DNA of 64,000 nt from positions 130,522 to 194,521 of the forward strand of contig VXAA01006036.1 in NCBI GenBank assembly GCA_013399115.1. The letters run 5' to 3'. The notes beneath the pieces were generated by a model, which saw nothing but the letters and a program-made list of their open reading frames with translations, was not told the origin of the DNA and ran no database searches. Positions 25,892-37,890 of this stretch are shown here, piece by piece (the first letter of the stretch is position 1; every line of letters starts with the position of its first letter). A program made the translations under genes and the position numbers. Source of the DNA: Anseranas semipalmata. Its lineage: Eukaryota; Chordata; Aves; Anseriformes; Anseranatidae.

Positions 25892-26990
25892 AGAATCACA
25901 GAATCATGAAATGAATGAGTTTGGAAGGGACCTCTGGTAGCCTGTAGTCCAACCTCCTGCCCAAAGTATGGTCATCTGTGGGACCAGACCTGGTTGCTAA
26001 GGACTTTATCCAGTTGAGTCTTGAAAGCCTGGAAGTCTGAAGACTGCATAGCCTCTCTGGATAATGTGTTGCGATGTTTGACTGCTCTCATGGTTTTTAA
26101 AAAAAAAATAAAAATGTTTTCCTTATACCCGATTAGATCTTCTCAGAAGTATTGTTAGTCAGCAATTACATCCCCCTCTCTTCTCCAGGCTGAACAAGCC
26201 AAGTTCCCTCAGCATCTCCTCACAGGGCAAGTGCTCCAGCCTCCAACAGTGTCGGTGGCCCTCTGATGAACTCACTCCAGTTTCAGTGTGCCTGTACTGG
26301 GGAGCCTGGAACTGAACTCAGGATGAAGAGTACTGAGTAGAGGGGATATAATCACTTCCCTTCTTCTGCTGGCTCTGCTCCTGTGAATACAGCCCAGGAT
26401 GCTGTAAGGGTATGCTGCTGGCTCATGTGCAGCTTGCTGCCTGCAAAGACCTCCAAATTCTTTACAGCAGTGCTGCTCCCCAGCACATTGGTGCAAGAGG
26501 ACTTGCACTAGTTGCAGGACTCTGCATTTGTCCTTGCTGAATTTCATAGAAGTTCCTGTCAGTGCATTCCTCCAGTCTGTCTAGGTCTTTCTGGATCGCA
26601 GTCCTGCCCTCAAGCATACTGATGTGTCCTGCTGGTTTGATGCTGCTTATGAACTTGACAAGAGTGCACTCTTGGACTGTTGATAACAATGTTAAAAAGG
26701 ACAGGTCCCAGGATACACCCCTGTGGTACTCACTGCCAGCATCCAGTTAGTGTACAACCTGTACCCTCTGAGCCTAACCATTCAAATGGCTTTTTACCCA
26801 TCTAGTTGTCCACCCATCCCAACCCCGATGTTCCAAACCAAATACAAGCATATTGTGGGAAATGTGTTGAAAAGCTTTGTGTTGAAAGCTTTACTGAAGT
26901 TAAGAAATAGCCATATCTGGAAATCTGTCTACTTTTTCCTGTATTATACTAGCTGGTCTAATAGAAGGCATTGTCTCTACCTATAGATCT
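25892..26990 (-). mobile_element. Old CR1 LINE fragment (RT domain to 3' end), degenerate
   Basis: Read on the minus strand, this 1.1-kb relic spans the later palm region of the CR1 reverse transcriptase through to the 3' tail (AGAATCACAGAATCATG at about 25892). Recognisable blocks are EGRTAIQKDLDRLEE at about 26560-26610, an eroded SGVPQGS-like block at about 26700-26735, and the stretch aligned to FADDTK near 26650-26670, where the two catalytic Asp are gone (F-I-S-S). Multiple frameshifts and stops are present, and an A-rich run (about 26098-26113) interrupts the 3' portion. It is more decayed than the 16, 44 and 62-kb copies, so older. It has no coding function. Confidence 0.88.
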
Positions 26991-29900
26991 TGTCTTGCTT
27001 ATGTCCTTAAGCCATTGCAGTTGTTACAGTGTTACCATGTAGAGATGCCCCTCGGAGAATTGTGCAATCTAAAGTTGGGAGATTGATTTGTCTCACTGTG
27101 TGTATGGATGTCTACTGCCTTTATAAAGCAAGATACAATTTCCTTCATAGCACCTATGCTTCATTCAGATCATAGTATGGATATGTAGTAGGGGCAAATA
27201 AGGAGGCATACCGAGGGAAGTTATTTTCAACAGCTTTGGTACCAGAAGTTAGATGACATGACCATTAAGGAAGGAGGACTGTACAAGTAAAAATGTGGTC
27301 TGATGGCTGAAATAGGTGTGATTTATCATTAGTTGTTTGTGCAGATAATTTGCAAGCTGCTGATGGACAAGTCTTGCACTTTCAGCTGTATATAACTAAA
27401 GGATAACTAAAAGATTGAAACTGTTAGATTTTTTTGGTTTTAATCTGGAAGACTTTAAATAATGGTGGAGTAAAATGAGTTGTACTAGCAAGAAGAGCAA
27501 TGAACATATATCTTGATAATATAGGAAAATATCAGGTTTAGTGAGTTAGAAAATGCTATTAGCTGGTGGCATTCTCCTGAGTAGGAGCATACTGATTTGT
27601 GTGGCTTTGAGGCTCAGTCCTACAAGTAATATCTTGGCCTTTCTGTTGAGTAAAGATTCTGATGTTTTCCTCTTTAGAATAATGCTGAAATACAGTAAGC
27701 ACTGATCATCTGCCTAGAAGGAAGACCTGACTACCTTGTATGAATGTCCAGCTGTTTCTGAAGTAGCGCACAGTGTCTTTGAGATATGATGATATTGCAA
27801 TATATACTGAAAGGTAATGATATTGCTAACTGAAATCTGTTCCATATCACTAAAACCAAAAGTCAGTTTAATTCTAGCATCAAGGAAATATGAAAGCTTG
27901 TATTTACTGTAAGTGAGTCCAAGTGTAGTGTCGTCATAGCTTCTACTTTACGTCTTACAGTAGTCCATAGCAATATAGTTTTCTTGCATTGTTGTCTTTC
28001 AGAAGGAACGTATTTCATCAGTTTTGATTCAGGTCACCAGGATGCTTATGTGTACATACAATTTATGAATCGGTTTTGATAAGAATTGCACAAAAATGAA
28101 CCACCCTCCCCCCCAAAAAACAAAACAAAACGTACTGCAACATCATTTTTTCTGAAAATGCATGTGTATAAAATATGGAAAGATAAGGTGAAAAACATCT
28201 GGTACCCTTGAACTAGCTACTGTCCAAAAACATTGAGACTCAAGATACAGAAAGGAAAAGCATAACAATACTACTAAGATTCACCATCTGCTTTAACAGA
28301 AAAAACCAGCTGCTTAAACAGGATGTAGATAACATCATCCCCAATGTCCCTTTGTAAACATTTTCCAAGGAGATGGAGATTAGCTACTTCCTTTACAGGA
28401 TATCTCTTGGTCAGCAGCAAGAGGCAAGACACCATTCACTAGAATTATGTAAGAGTATTGTTTTAACCTTTTTAAAGTGGTTTCACAGATAAATTGTTGT
28501 GGATCTGACGGTACCTTTGGAAGTATGACAGGATGAAAGTCAGGCTCTGTGAAGTGTTTTTTTGTTCATTTGTTCTTGTGGTTTAATGTAATCTTTACTT
28601 TAAAAATCTGTTTAGCAAATAGCAACTAGAATTGCAGTGATCCTTTGAGTTGGAAAGAAATGTAGATATGTGATTTCCATCAGACAGAGCTGCTTCAAAA
28701 TTTCCAAACAGTGTGCAAAATTTAATTTTGCTGCTGCAGGGTTGAAGGCCAGTATTAATGATTTTGCCCTGTTTATTTGCAGTGATAAAAATAAGTTGTA
28801 GAGATTGTGTGAAGAAGCAAGAGTGACAGATGAGGAGAAACGAGGAGTAATCACAGGGGTTTCACAGGATGTGGGTGTGTCGGGAGTGGTGTTTCTCTGC
28901 CCTTTGCTGCCTTTTCTGATCTCATCTGCAGGGCAGAAACCTTTTCCAAGGGGATTTCACCCTGAAGTGCAAGGTAGTGCTGATTTGAACTGAACGCTGG
29001 ATTAAGTGCTGAAAATGTAGGTGGACATGATAAACCACATAGATGGGATCTGGACTCCTCCTCTCCTAAGGGACTTTCTTTCCTTTTGTATTGCTTTAGG
29101 GGAAATGCTCTTTTCCCTTCTAACCTGGTTTCGTTTGCCCATCTCCTCTCGGTATGCTGAGTATGTGAGTCAGCTGGGGAAGAGAGGAAGTGAGAGGACA
29201 GGAGAGGAAGAGCATCTCCCCTCAAACCCATTCCAGCCACCCACGCAGTTCTTGGTGCTGGGGGATCAGTGGGAAGCAGAACAGGGCTGCGAACAAAGGC
29301 AGAGTGGCTGCAGCTCATGGCAGTGGCTGCCAAGGGCTTTCTGTCTTCTGTTGCTATTGATACAAGAATTAATGGCTTGATTTGAAAGAGAAATAGGCAA
29401 TGTCTTATCTGTGGGCTGAACATGGTAAGCTTACCAGCCATGTGTATACAGAAAGGGAAAGATTAATCTTTCTAGAACTCCATTTGTCTGTCATGTTCTC
29501 ATGAAGGGAATGTAAGATTTGTTCCTCGGTTTGCTGGACTTAAAAGAAACTTGGCAATAAATTAGGCTGGGAACAGGATCAGGCAGGTGAATGCAATAAA
29601 GAAAATTTTGAGTAACCAAAGAAATAATGGGCCGCCTTCATTTGCAGTCCATCGTGGCTGGATTTAAAATGAATACAGGTGAATTGTCAGCTACCTAGAC
29701 CTAAAATCATGCAAGTTTTTTCTGAACTCCTAACATCTTTTCCTTCTCATCCCATTTTTATATATCCTTACCGTCCCTGCTTTAAAGCAATGTGTATTGT
29801 TTCCCGTTTTAAAAGGCTGCTCCGAATAGCAACGCTGTCAAGCATTACTGTCACTTTCTGGATTAGAAACATTATCAATTGCTAGCTTCAGTTTTAATCA

Positions 29901-32782
29901 GCGAGAGTAGCTGTAGCAATACTGAACAGAATGTAATTGTAAATATATACCAAAAACAACATGCAGTACCGTATCAATAGTCGCATGATTTGAAGGTATT
30001 TAGGCACCAGTTCAGCAAATACATTTAGCCCACTCTTATTTGAAAATTACAGGCAGAGAGAGGCTTAGTCATATGTTGAAAATTAAACTGGTTTAAAAGA
30101 AGTCCTTACTTGCTATGGGCAACTTGAGGAGCAAAATTAAGGGGTTCTTAAAAAGATCTAGCCCAAGTACGTTGTTAGGTTCAGACTCTAATTACTGGTG
30201 TCTCTGTGAACATCCAACTTAGACAACAATGCACAGATGTCAAGATATGCTGAGCACCTTTAGTGCTAAGATTTCTGGCAGTCAGGCTACAAGAGGGTTA
30301 GGTGATATATCCAAAACTTTTTGAAGCCTTAACTGGAATGTTTTTTTGAAATTCTTAGTTTGCAGCTTTTTCTTTTGTCCTTTCAATGATTTGTAAGAAA
30401 GAGTTAGTAGTACCTTTCTTTAACGCCTTTGAAAGTTTTTAAAATCCTGTGGTATGAATATAAACAGTGAAGTCTTATGACAACCTGAAAATAATCTGGT
30501 AGTGAAAGACAGAGGTTCTATTACTGTCTGAAAATGGTTGTTTGGGTGTGTTTTCTCTTCTCCTATCTACCTGTCCTATTTTATTACTTCCTTGAAATTT
30601 TGAAGGGAAAGGTTGTTAATGTTTGTTCAGGGTGACTCACAGGTTAAAAAAAAAAAATGGTTTGTGCTATTTCCTTGTCAAATACAAGCATGTTTTAAAA
30701 TTTGAGTTTAAAGTTAGTCGTATCTATCTTTAAAAAGTCAGAAAACAAAAGGAAGGGGGAAAAACATTGTCAATAAATTGTGTGACTAATGAGTCAGAGT
30801 TACTGAACTGGTATTTTTAATGTAGATTGTTTTGCATCACTTTTAAGAACATGCCAAACATTATTATTCTCAGTGCTAATTGCATCAGTTACAGAATATT
30901 ATTTAAAAATATGGACAAAAAAGTGTAATGCTTGTTTCTACAGTAGAGGGAAACAATAATGAAGGAAAATTGTGCTTAAATGGACGTGTCAGATTCTACC
31001 AACATTCAAACCGCTATTTTACAAGGTGCAAACTACTTGTATACAGACAGGAAGGTTGTTTAAGTGCTTTTGTGTCAGTCTGTGGTTGTGGCAATGAAAA
31101 AACAGTTCAAACTCTAAAACAAAATAGTTTTCTAGTCTGTAGATCCCTCAGCTTTTTTGTGGGATAGATAGCAAAAAATAGATACTAGCACCCTGTAGGA
31201 GTAATCGCTGGTTGAAATTCAGAACCATACACCTCTTTTACCAAGATCAGAATAGCTTTTCTGATTTGTCTGAGGCACTCTGTATTTACGCAGCAGTTAC
31301 TGAGGATTCAGTTTGACCCAGCAGTGGGAAGCATTCACCTGCCGTGGTGACTTCGTAATGTTGTCAAGACCGATGGAAGTCAGGCACATGTAGATGTGCT
31401 AAACCATTTCATTTTCATAGAGATTTTCAGCACTGTGCTATACTGATAATTGTGGTGACAGTGCTGAGATAAACAGATGCAATATGAATGTTTGACATGC
31501 TTAAATAGGAAGTTGTTCCATTGGAGCTGTGTAGATTGCAGAACATACTTAGGTATAATACGTGGGACTGAAAGGAGCACTTGATTGACTTTGTTGTTGT
31601 TGTTGTTTTCGTTTTACTTTAACTGCCTGTATTTACATCTATGCAGTTCAAGTTAATATGCAGCCACCTTTTCAAGCATTGCATGTATCCCTCAACACTG
31701 CTTATACCGTTTACCTCATCCTCCTGTTCCCTGAAATTTAATCTCGGTGTTTTTGGAAACATTAGGGATAAGAGTTGATTCAGGAGGTCACCCCAGCTAT
31801 CTAACAAGCATATGTCAAACATGGGCCTTCTATCTTTCATTTTTCTGCTGTTTATGTATAGACCAGAACATGGTGTTTTCTGTTTTTTTTCATTATTATT
31901 ATTTTTTTATTTCATTTCATCTGTTGTGAAAATATTATCTTTTCCTTTTTTAATTTCAGTTTATTTCATGTCTTTTTGGCTCTCACAAACAAATTGTTTA
32001 ACAGGACAATTATTCCAATGTGATTGGTTTATGGACTATGTTTTGAAAAGCAACAAAAATGTCCTGCTATACAAAGTCCTTGTGCTGTCTCTTGAATGAT
32101 TAAACACTATGCATTTTGCAAGCTTAATCCTATTAATTTGTTGATACTTTGAAAAATTGCATAAAGGAATCTTTTAATTTGAAGCTTTTTAACTTAGTTA
32201 AATCATTGTCAGTTGTATTTATCTCACTTGTTTATGGGATGATAATTTCTGATTTTCTCACAGTTTTAATGTGGTTAATCCCAAGGACCTGGAGCAGGTA
32301 GGAAACTACCAACATTGTCATTGTACTAATGAACATCTCAGTCCACAGAGTATTTTGTATTTCAAACGCTTTAGATCCAATTTAACATTCTTAATACCCT
32401 GACACAGCTGCTTCCTCACCCAGGTGGCATGTAAAGCTCTGTTCCAAGACAGGCTTGTAAGCACTTAGCAATGCTGTTCCATCTCAGCCTCATCAAATTC
32501 CATAGGCTGTTTGGTCCTCTGGCTATGTTGCCTGAAAGTCTTGATCTAAGGACTACTTAATACTAAATATAGCAGAAATGGAACTCAGTTTCTCCCTTTC
32601 CCAATAAAGTGTTTTGGTAGTTGGCCATGTTCATGTTTGTTGTTTGTAGTCCCTGTGGTTTAGTGGTTCTTAAATTATTGAATGGGAGAGAGTGAGAACA
32701 CTCTTCCCTTTTAAATATCCCATAGCCTGCCATTTAAGACATTTTTTCCACTGAGATGTGGGAGTTAAGATTTGAATTTCCA
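26991..32782. other. Intergenic DNA, no gene recognised
   Basis: Mostly AT-rich unique sequence. The segment 28800-29450 is less AT-rich and carries overlapping open frames on both strands (196 codons minus at 28851-29441; 119 codons plus at 29021-29380). Neither resembles a known protein and no supporting splice structure is evident. A (TTG)n tract lies near 31592-31610. Confidence 0.55.
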
Positions 32783-32856
32783 TAGACAGTGGAAGGAATT
32801 GAATTGAGGCATCTCATATCCTAGGAGAGTGTTCTAGCATGTTAACCATTGAATTT
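32783..32856 (-). mobile_element. tRNA-derived SINE head, relic
   Basis: On the minus strand the order is an A-box-like region (TGGTTAACATGCTAGAACAC), then CTCCTAGGATATGAGATGCC, then a B-box-like CTCAATTCAATTCC. This is the arrangement of a tRNA-related SINE promoter of the kind shared among amniotes. The boxes are degraded, so it should be inactive. The exact family is not determined. Confidence 0.5.
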
Positions 32857-35046
32857 AAATGCATTATGAAAAGTGTTGCCTTCTCTGCCTTTTGAAAGGA
32901 AAGTCTCAAGAACCTATCCATGGAGAGATTCCAAGCCTCAAGTAAAAGAAGTGCCTTCTTTCAACAAAGACTATTTATGCACCTCATATGATGTAATTTA
33001 AGATATGACGTCTCAGTAGGAGTTATTTACCTACGTTAAGCTGCTCCCAGCTCAGAATGCAGCCTGTTGTAAATCTGAGTAATTTGAGGTTCTCGGTTCT
33101 GGTTCCATAGCCAAGCACCTAAACTTGCTTGTTATTGCTTGTAGCTTTTCCTGCTGTTGCATTGTTTCATGAGATTCTGTTTTGTTCTTGGGTTTTTAAT
33201 TAATACATTTCTTAATACAGAGGAAAACTTGAAAACCTAACTGAAGGGCTCTGTGAGATATTCTGTTAATATCAAAATGAAAGTAATATGATTTCTACCA
33301 CATAAATTTTCAAGAATGTAATGATATTTGCTCTCAGGCTACAAGCTGGCATTTACAGTTGTTCCCCTATTTTCACAGCTTATGTAGGAATTACGTTATC
33401 TTTGAGACCACTACACTGTGTTAAATTTTGCTGAAGTTTGCCAACAGGTTCAAAAGTTACTACTTGAACTTGTCTGCATGTACCATACACACCCACTGTC
33501 ATTGCACAAGTTTCATTTCCTCAGGGAACCAGACTGAAAACAAAAGGCAAAAATAAAGAACTCAAAATTGTGTCTTCCGATACAATATGCCAGGTACATT
33601 CTAGTAAGCAAACAGATGGAGTATTTAGTCTCCCCTGTGAATTCTACAGGTAAAAAGCAGCACAATCCACTGCCTATCGGACCTGAATGCAGTTAATGTT
33701 GATTCTATTATTTGCTATTAGTCAGTTGTGTAATGTTGGACAAATTCTCCTCTCCCATTTCCCCTTTTGCCTGCTTAGACAAAGTTTGGTCAGGCAGGAG
33801 CAAGTACTTTCTCCATGCCTTATAGTGCTTTAGCATGCTGCTGCCCATGAAAGACTGAAAATCCATTCAAATTCATAGTGCTGCATTTCTCTAGTTGATT
33901 ACTATATGAACAGCCAGAACAGAAACAATATCTGAGGACTTCAGTAACCAGTACACCAGAAAAGAGAGCTGGTCACAGCTAGATTTTTGAAATCTGCCTG
34001 CACATCAAAGGAAATTTGTTTGTCGACTTTGTGGACAATTTTAAACTGGGAAATCTTTTTCTGGATCATTTAAAGGCGGGAAAAAAAATCAACAACCAAA
34101 TAATAAATTACTCCTTATGAAGAATGAATCCAAGTTGCTAGTTTCTTCTACTCTTAACCACTCCTCTTAAGGATTCTTCTCTTAAGCAGTCATTTCTTTG
34201 GCTATTTAGAAAACATGAGAATCCTGTGAGTAAATGATGCTCTTATTACTTCTTGCTTTTCTAAATTGAGAGTGAAAACTACATTGAGAAATTATGTCTA
34301 GTTTTGATGTTGCTGATGGTGCAAGTGCTGATAACTGTAGTAGAGATTTTTAAGTGAGTTAAAGAGAATTATAAAAGCCTGGCTTACTCTGCACCTTACT
34401 GTAAACAGCCCAAGGGATGGGTTCTACAATAAGATAGGAAGCCTACGCCACACCCTAGATTCAGTTACTTGAGCAAGTGACAGGTTTTCCTTCACACTGC
34501 CTCTCTGATATGCTGTTTACCTCTGCTTTCCTTTCAGTACAGACAAAAATAATGGATTTGTGCCTCAGGTTTAATGGCTATAAGTAAGGGTTCTAAGTTG
34601 TTAAAAAGCCATCCTTGGCTTAACTGTAACTGAGATAGTCTCATTGTGTGTGAAAATTGTGCTGTGCTTTGAACTAATATAACAATGATCCCCCCACTCC
34701 TGTGCAAATTTTCAGGAACAGTCAGTGAAACCTGAGCTTAGTGGGCTTAGATGCCTACCATTCTCTGTTTGTATTAAATCAGTAACAAGTTTTATATTGG
34801 CAAAGCCACCTGCTTCCCCCAGTTACTTCTAGATTTCCTTCTTATGCACAGTGTATTTACAAAGGCCTGTTTCACTTTCATGTGCTATTCTAGGAATTTC
34901 CAATACTCAGAAACTTCTGATTAATTTTTCTACCTGTTGGTAACTAATCAGAATTTGTTCTTGATCTGTAGAAGGAATGTTAATAAAAAAACTTTGACAA
35001 CAAGATATGCCAAGTACACTAAGCATCAATTAGCAGTGGAATACTT

Positions 35047-35072
35047 AAAAAAAAAAAAAAAAAAAAAAAAAA
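35047..35072. repeat. Poly(A) run, 26 bases
   Basis: This is the longest homopolymer in the window. The 5' flank shows no recognisable retrocopy or SINE body, so I describe it only as a homopolymer. Confidence 0.95.
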
Positions 35073-35644
35073 CTATGCAAATTAGCATGAAACAGTAGTC
35101 ATGAGTACAGTTAAGCTGATGAATAGAATTTGGAATAGCACGGAAAAACCAATATGTTGTCTGTGCTAAGAATGTGAGAACTGTCATTGAAGAATGCATC
35201 AATGCTCTTTCATTTCAACCTGGAACCTTGTATTTATATAATACACTGGGTACTTCAAGCGAGATGCTAAGAGGAAAAAAAAGGTAAGTTTTTACTTTGT
35301 GCTTAAGCAAACATTTCTATAATGTGTTTTTGTAGACTTTATAATAGGATATTTTATATTCTGACTGCAGCTTAGGAAAAAAAATCACAAGTAGTTGGAA
35401 TTCAGCCTTGTAATGAATGCAACAGTACTGTCACAAAACAGGACCTTTTCAGATTTCCTGTGTGGAAAGAAATTTTACTTTCAGGCTAAAGTCTGATCCT
35501 ACTTTTTTTTTTTTAAATGCCTTGTGATGAACTATAAGGCAGCACATTGTGCAAATTTTGTGCAGTAACTACAGAACACTGTTTTACAAGAATGGGTAAT
35601 TTCTCTTTATATTGAAGATCAAAACAGAAGCATCAAAAAATTGG

Positions 35645-35731
35645 TGTCAAGGAAGGCATTTAAAAATACAAGAAAAAACAAACAACAAAACCAAATAAAG
35701 TGGTTTTGGAAGGCATAAGCCTTCCTTGACA
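35645..35731. repeat. 13-bp perfect inverted repeat with A-rich 61-base spacer
   Basis: TGTCAAGGAAGGC at 35645-35657 is exactly reverse-complemented at 35719-35731. GGAAGGCAT also recurs directly at 35708-35716. The spacer is A-rich. It could be a small foldback element or chance. No target duplication is evident. Confidence 0.8.
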
Positions 35732-36979
35732 TTGTCTGTAACTTAGATAAATGGTATTTGTACACACACAGTTTTATGTGGAGTAGAGAAGGCTATTTTT
35801 CAGGTTTGGGGCAGGATAAGATAGATATAATGTATGTTTTTAGAATAAATCCTTACAACAGAGATAAATGAACTTGCTGTATAAAAAGCTTCAGATGATG
35901 AATAAGGGAAATAACTTGACAAAATAGAATATGTCACTCTGACTTGAAAAAAATAGCATAGGGATTTATCCTTTCTTATCAGCACATTTAAGAACAAAAT
36001 TAATTTACCAATCTTTGCACATTTATAAAATCTAGCTTGTAGCTTACTGGCTCTGCCATTCATTAAACATTGATTCTTAGACTTACTACATCTCTTAAAA
36101 TGACTCATGCACTTGTATGTAGAATTTCAATAACATCCTGGTTGCTAGGGTACGTGTGATCACTGACATATAAAGTATCTGCTAGAAATAGTTTTTAGTA
36201 TATAAGGAACAAATATATAGGGTTTTTTATTTAATAAACGTTTCTGCCATTAGGTAAGTATGCAAAACAGGATGATATTTTAAGCCTTCAAATATGTTTT
36301 GAGTTGTATTGTACACACTCCCTAATCGATAAATATGATTTTTTTTCCATTTCCGTAAACTTTATTTCTGCCATATGTGCGTGATATAGTAGTTTCACAC
36401 TGGGTGATTTTCCTTGACTTACTTTTTTCCCCACTGGCCCACTCTGTCTACATTGTTGCTTGCCCATATTTGGGTTTTATCTTTATTTCAAGCTTCTCTT
36501 AACTTTTTCTGAGGACCGGTACAAAAGCATTACCCCATATGTGCATATGGCTTTTAATATGAGCTTTTATGTCTTCATCTTAGAACTACAGACTTGTGTG
36601 TGCACTTGGCACTGTGTTTGTCCCTGCATGAAATGCTTTCGTTCAGAAAATGGCAAGAATTGCAGGACCTATCAATCCTCCATTAGGCCACCCTTCTCCA
36701 GAATTTATGCTCGTGGATCACGTGAAATAATCACTTTAAGACCAGAGCTGTGTCTGTCACACTGCTATTTAATTTTAAATTGTGTCCTGAAAAAATATCT
36801 TAAAGGAATACTAAACCTGCAAAGTGATCCCTAAATTTATATAAATCCTTACTTCAGTCTCTGAATAAGAACATGTTAATTCTGCGGGATTCCTGCTTGA
36901 TGACTGTGCATTCAGTGCACAATAATCAGTGCTCACTAATTAATAAAAGCACTATAATGTGAGGGAGGAAGCTAACTAA

Positions 36980-37890
36980 AAGGAACATAACAAGTGGTAT
37001 TGAAAGGGAAAGTGCTGTGTTACCAGAGTATGATTGGTGGAGCTCTTCAGGGTTGAGTCTTTAAACAATTTTTGTTTTATAATTTCATTAATAAGCTTAG
37101 CCCGGAGATAAAAGTGTATAATGGTTGAATTTGCCAATAGCACAAAATATGTCTATCATTAATAGAGAAGAAAACTGCAAGATTCGGGACGAAATGGATG
37201 ACTGTAGGGACTAGAATAATATATAAGGGATAAAATCTAATAGTATGAAGTGCAAATACCATCCAGGACTAATACAGAGAGTTTCTGTTGTTAGCTCACT
37301 GACTGGAAACAGCTGTGGTGGGGACAACTGCAGTGAGTGGTTGATCACAATGATTTATGAGTTACCAGTATGATATGGATGCAGAAAAGACAAGTGTACT
37401 AGATGAAATTGGTTACAGTAGTGCTGGAAAGCAGTTGTACTATCTGATGTGCAGGAGATTCCTCATCTATGATTATTCTTGGCATCCAAGCTCAAGAAAG
37501 ATGATTTCAGAGTGCAACAAACACTAAGAAATGTTATGGAATGAGGTGCTCCATCTCTATGCTATATTCCAATCTATCATAAAATATTTGTTCCTTTAGC
37601 TGAATATATGAAAACTTGTTCTAGAGGAAGATATTACCACAAGAACGATATAATCTGTCCATGAAAAAATTCAGATTGAGCATTAGAAGTTTTCTGGCAA
37701 AATGATGAGTGAAATCCAGAGATGGCTGGGTTATGGCTTCTCATATCCTGGGCAAGCAATCCAATAAGCTTTAAGACAAATTTTGAGCATTTAGGAAAAA
37801 GATTAGTGTATGCGGTTGCCTGCAATTGCAGGAAATTAGATTTCATGACCCATGGCATAGTTTAGGTCTGGTTGTCGTATGGTCCTATGA
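36980..37890 (+). mobile_element. Ancient CR1-like LINE relic (RT domain to 3' end)
   Basis: Scattered blocks across about 900 bases match the amniote CR1 group whose best-preserved members are in turtles and crocodilians, not the young avian types. These are GGTGGAGCTCTTCAGGGTTG at about 37036 (the SGVPQGS motif), TTGAATTTGCCAATAGCACA at about 37125 (the FADDTK motif, now F-A-N-S), AAGATTCGGGACGAAATGG (about 37179), AATAGTATGAAGTGCAAAT (about 37239), CTCAAGAAAGATGATTTCAG (about 37491) and ATGAAAAAATTCAGATTGAG (about 37661). It ends near 37890 with a decayed GGTCCTATGA. Frames are shattered. Minus-strand open frames here are shadows. Confidence 0.7.

Larger units (their letters stand above)
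32857..36979. other. Intergenic DNA with small repeats
   Basis: No gene seen. Positions 33714-33770 loosely resemble the MIR core (TTGTGTAATGTTGGACAAAT followed by a CT-rich part), which is a weak call. A run of 26 A is at 35047-35072, and a 13-bp perfect inverted repeat is listed separately. Confidence 0.5.

Noticed and set aside
35047..35072. Poly(A) run as the tail of a processed pseudogene
   Set aside because: No recognisable coding remnant upstream and no flanking target duplication.
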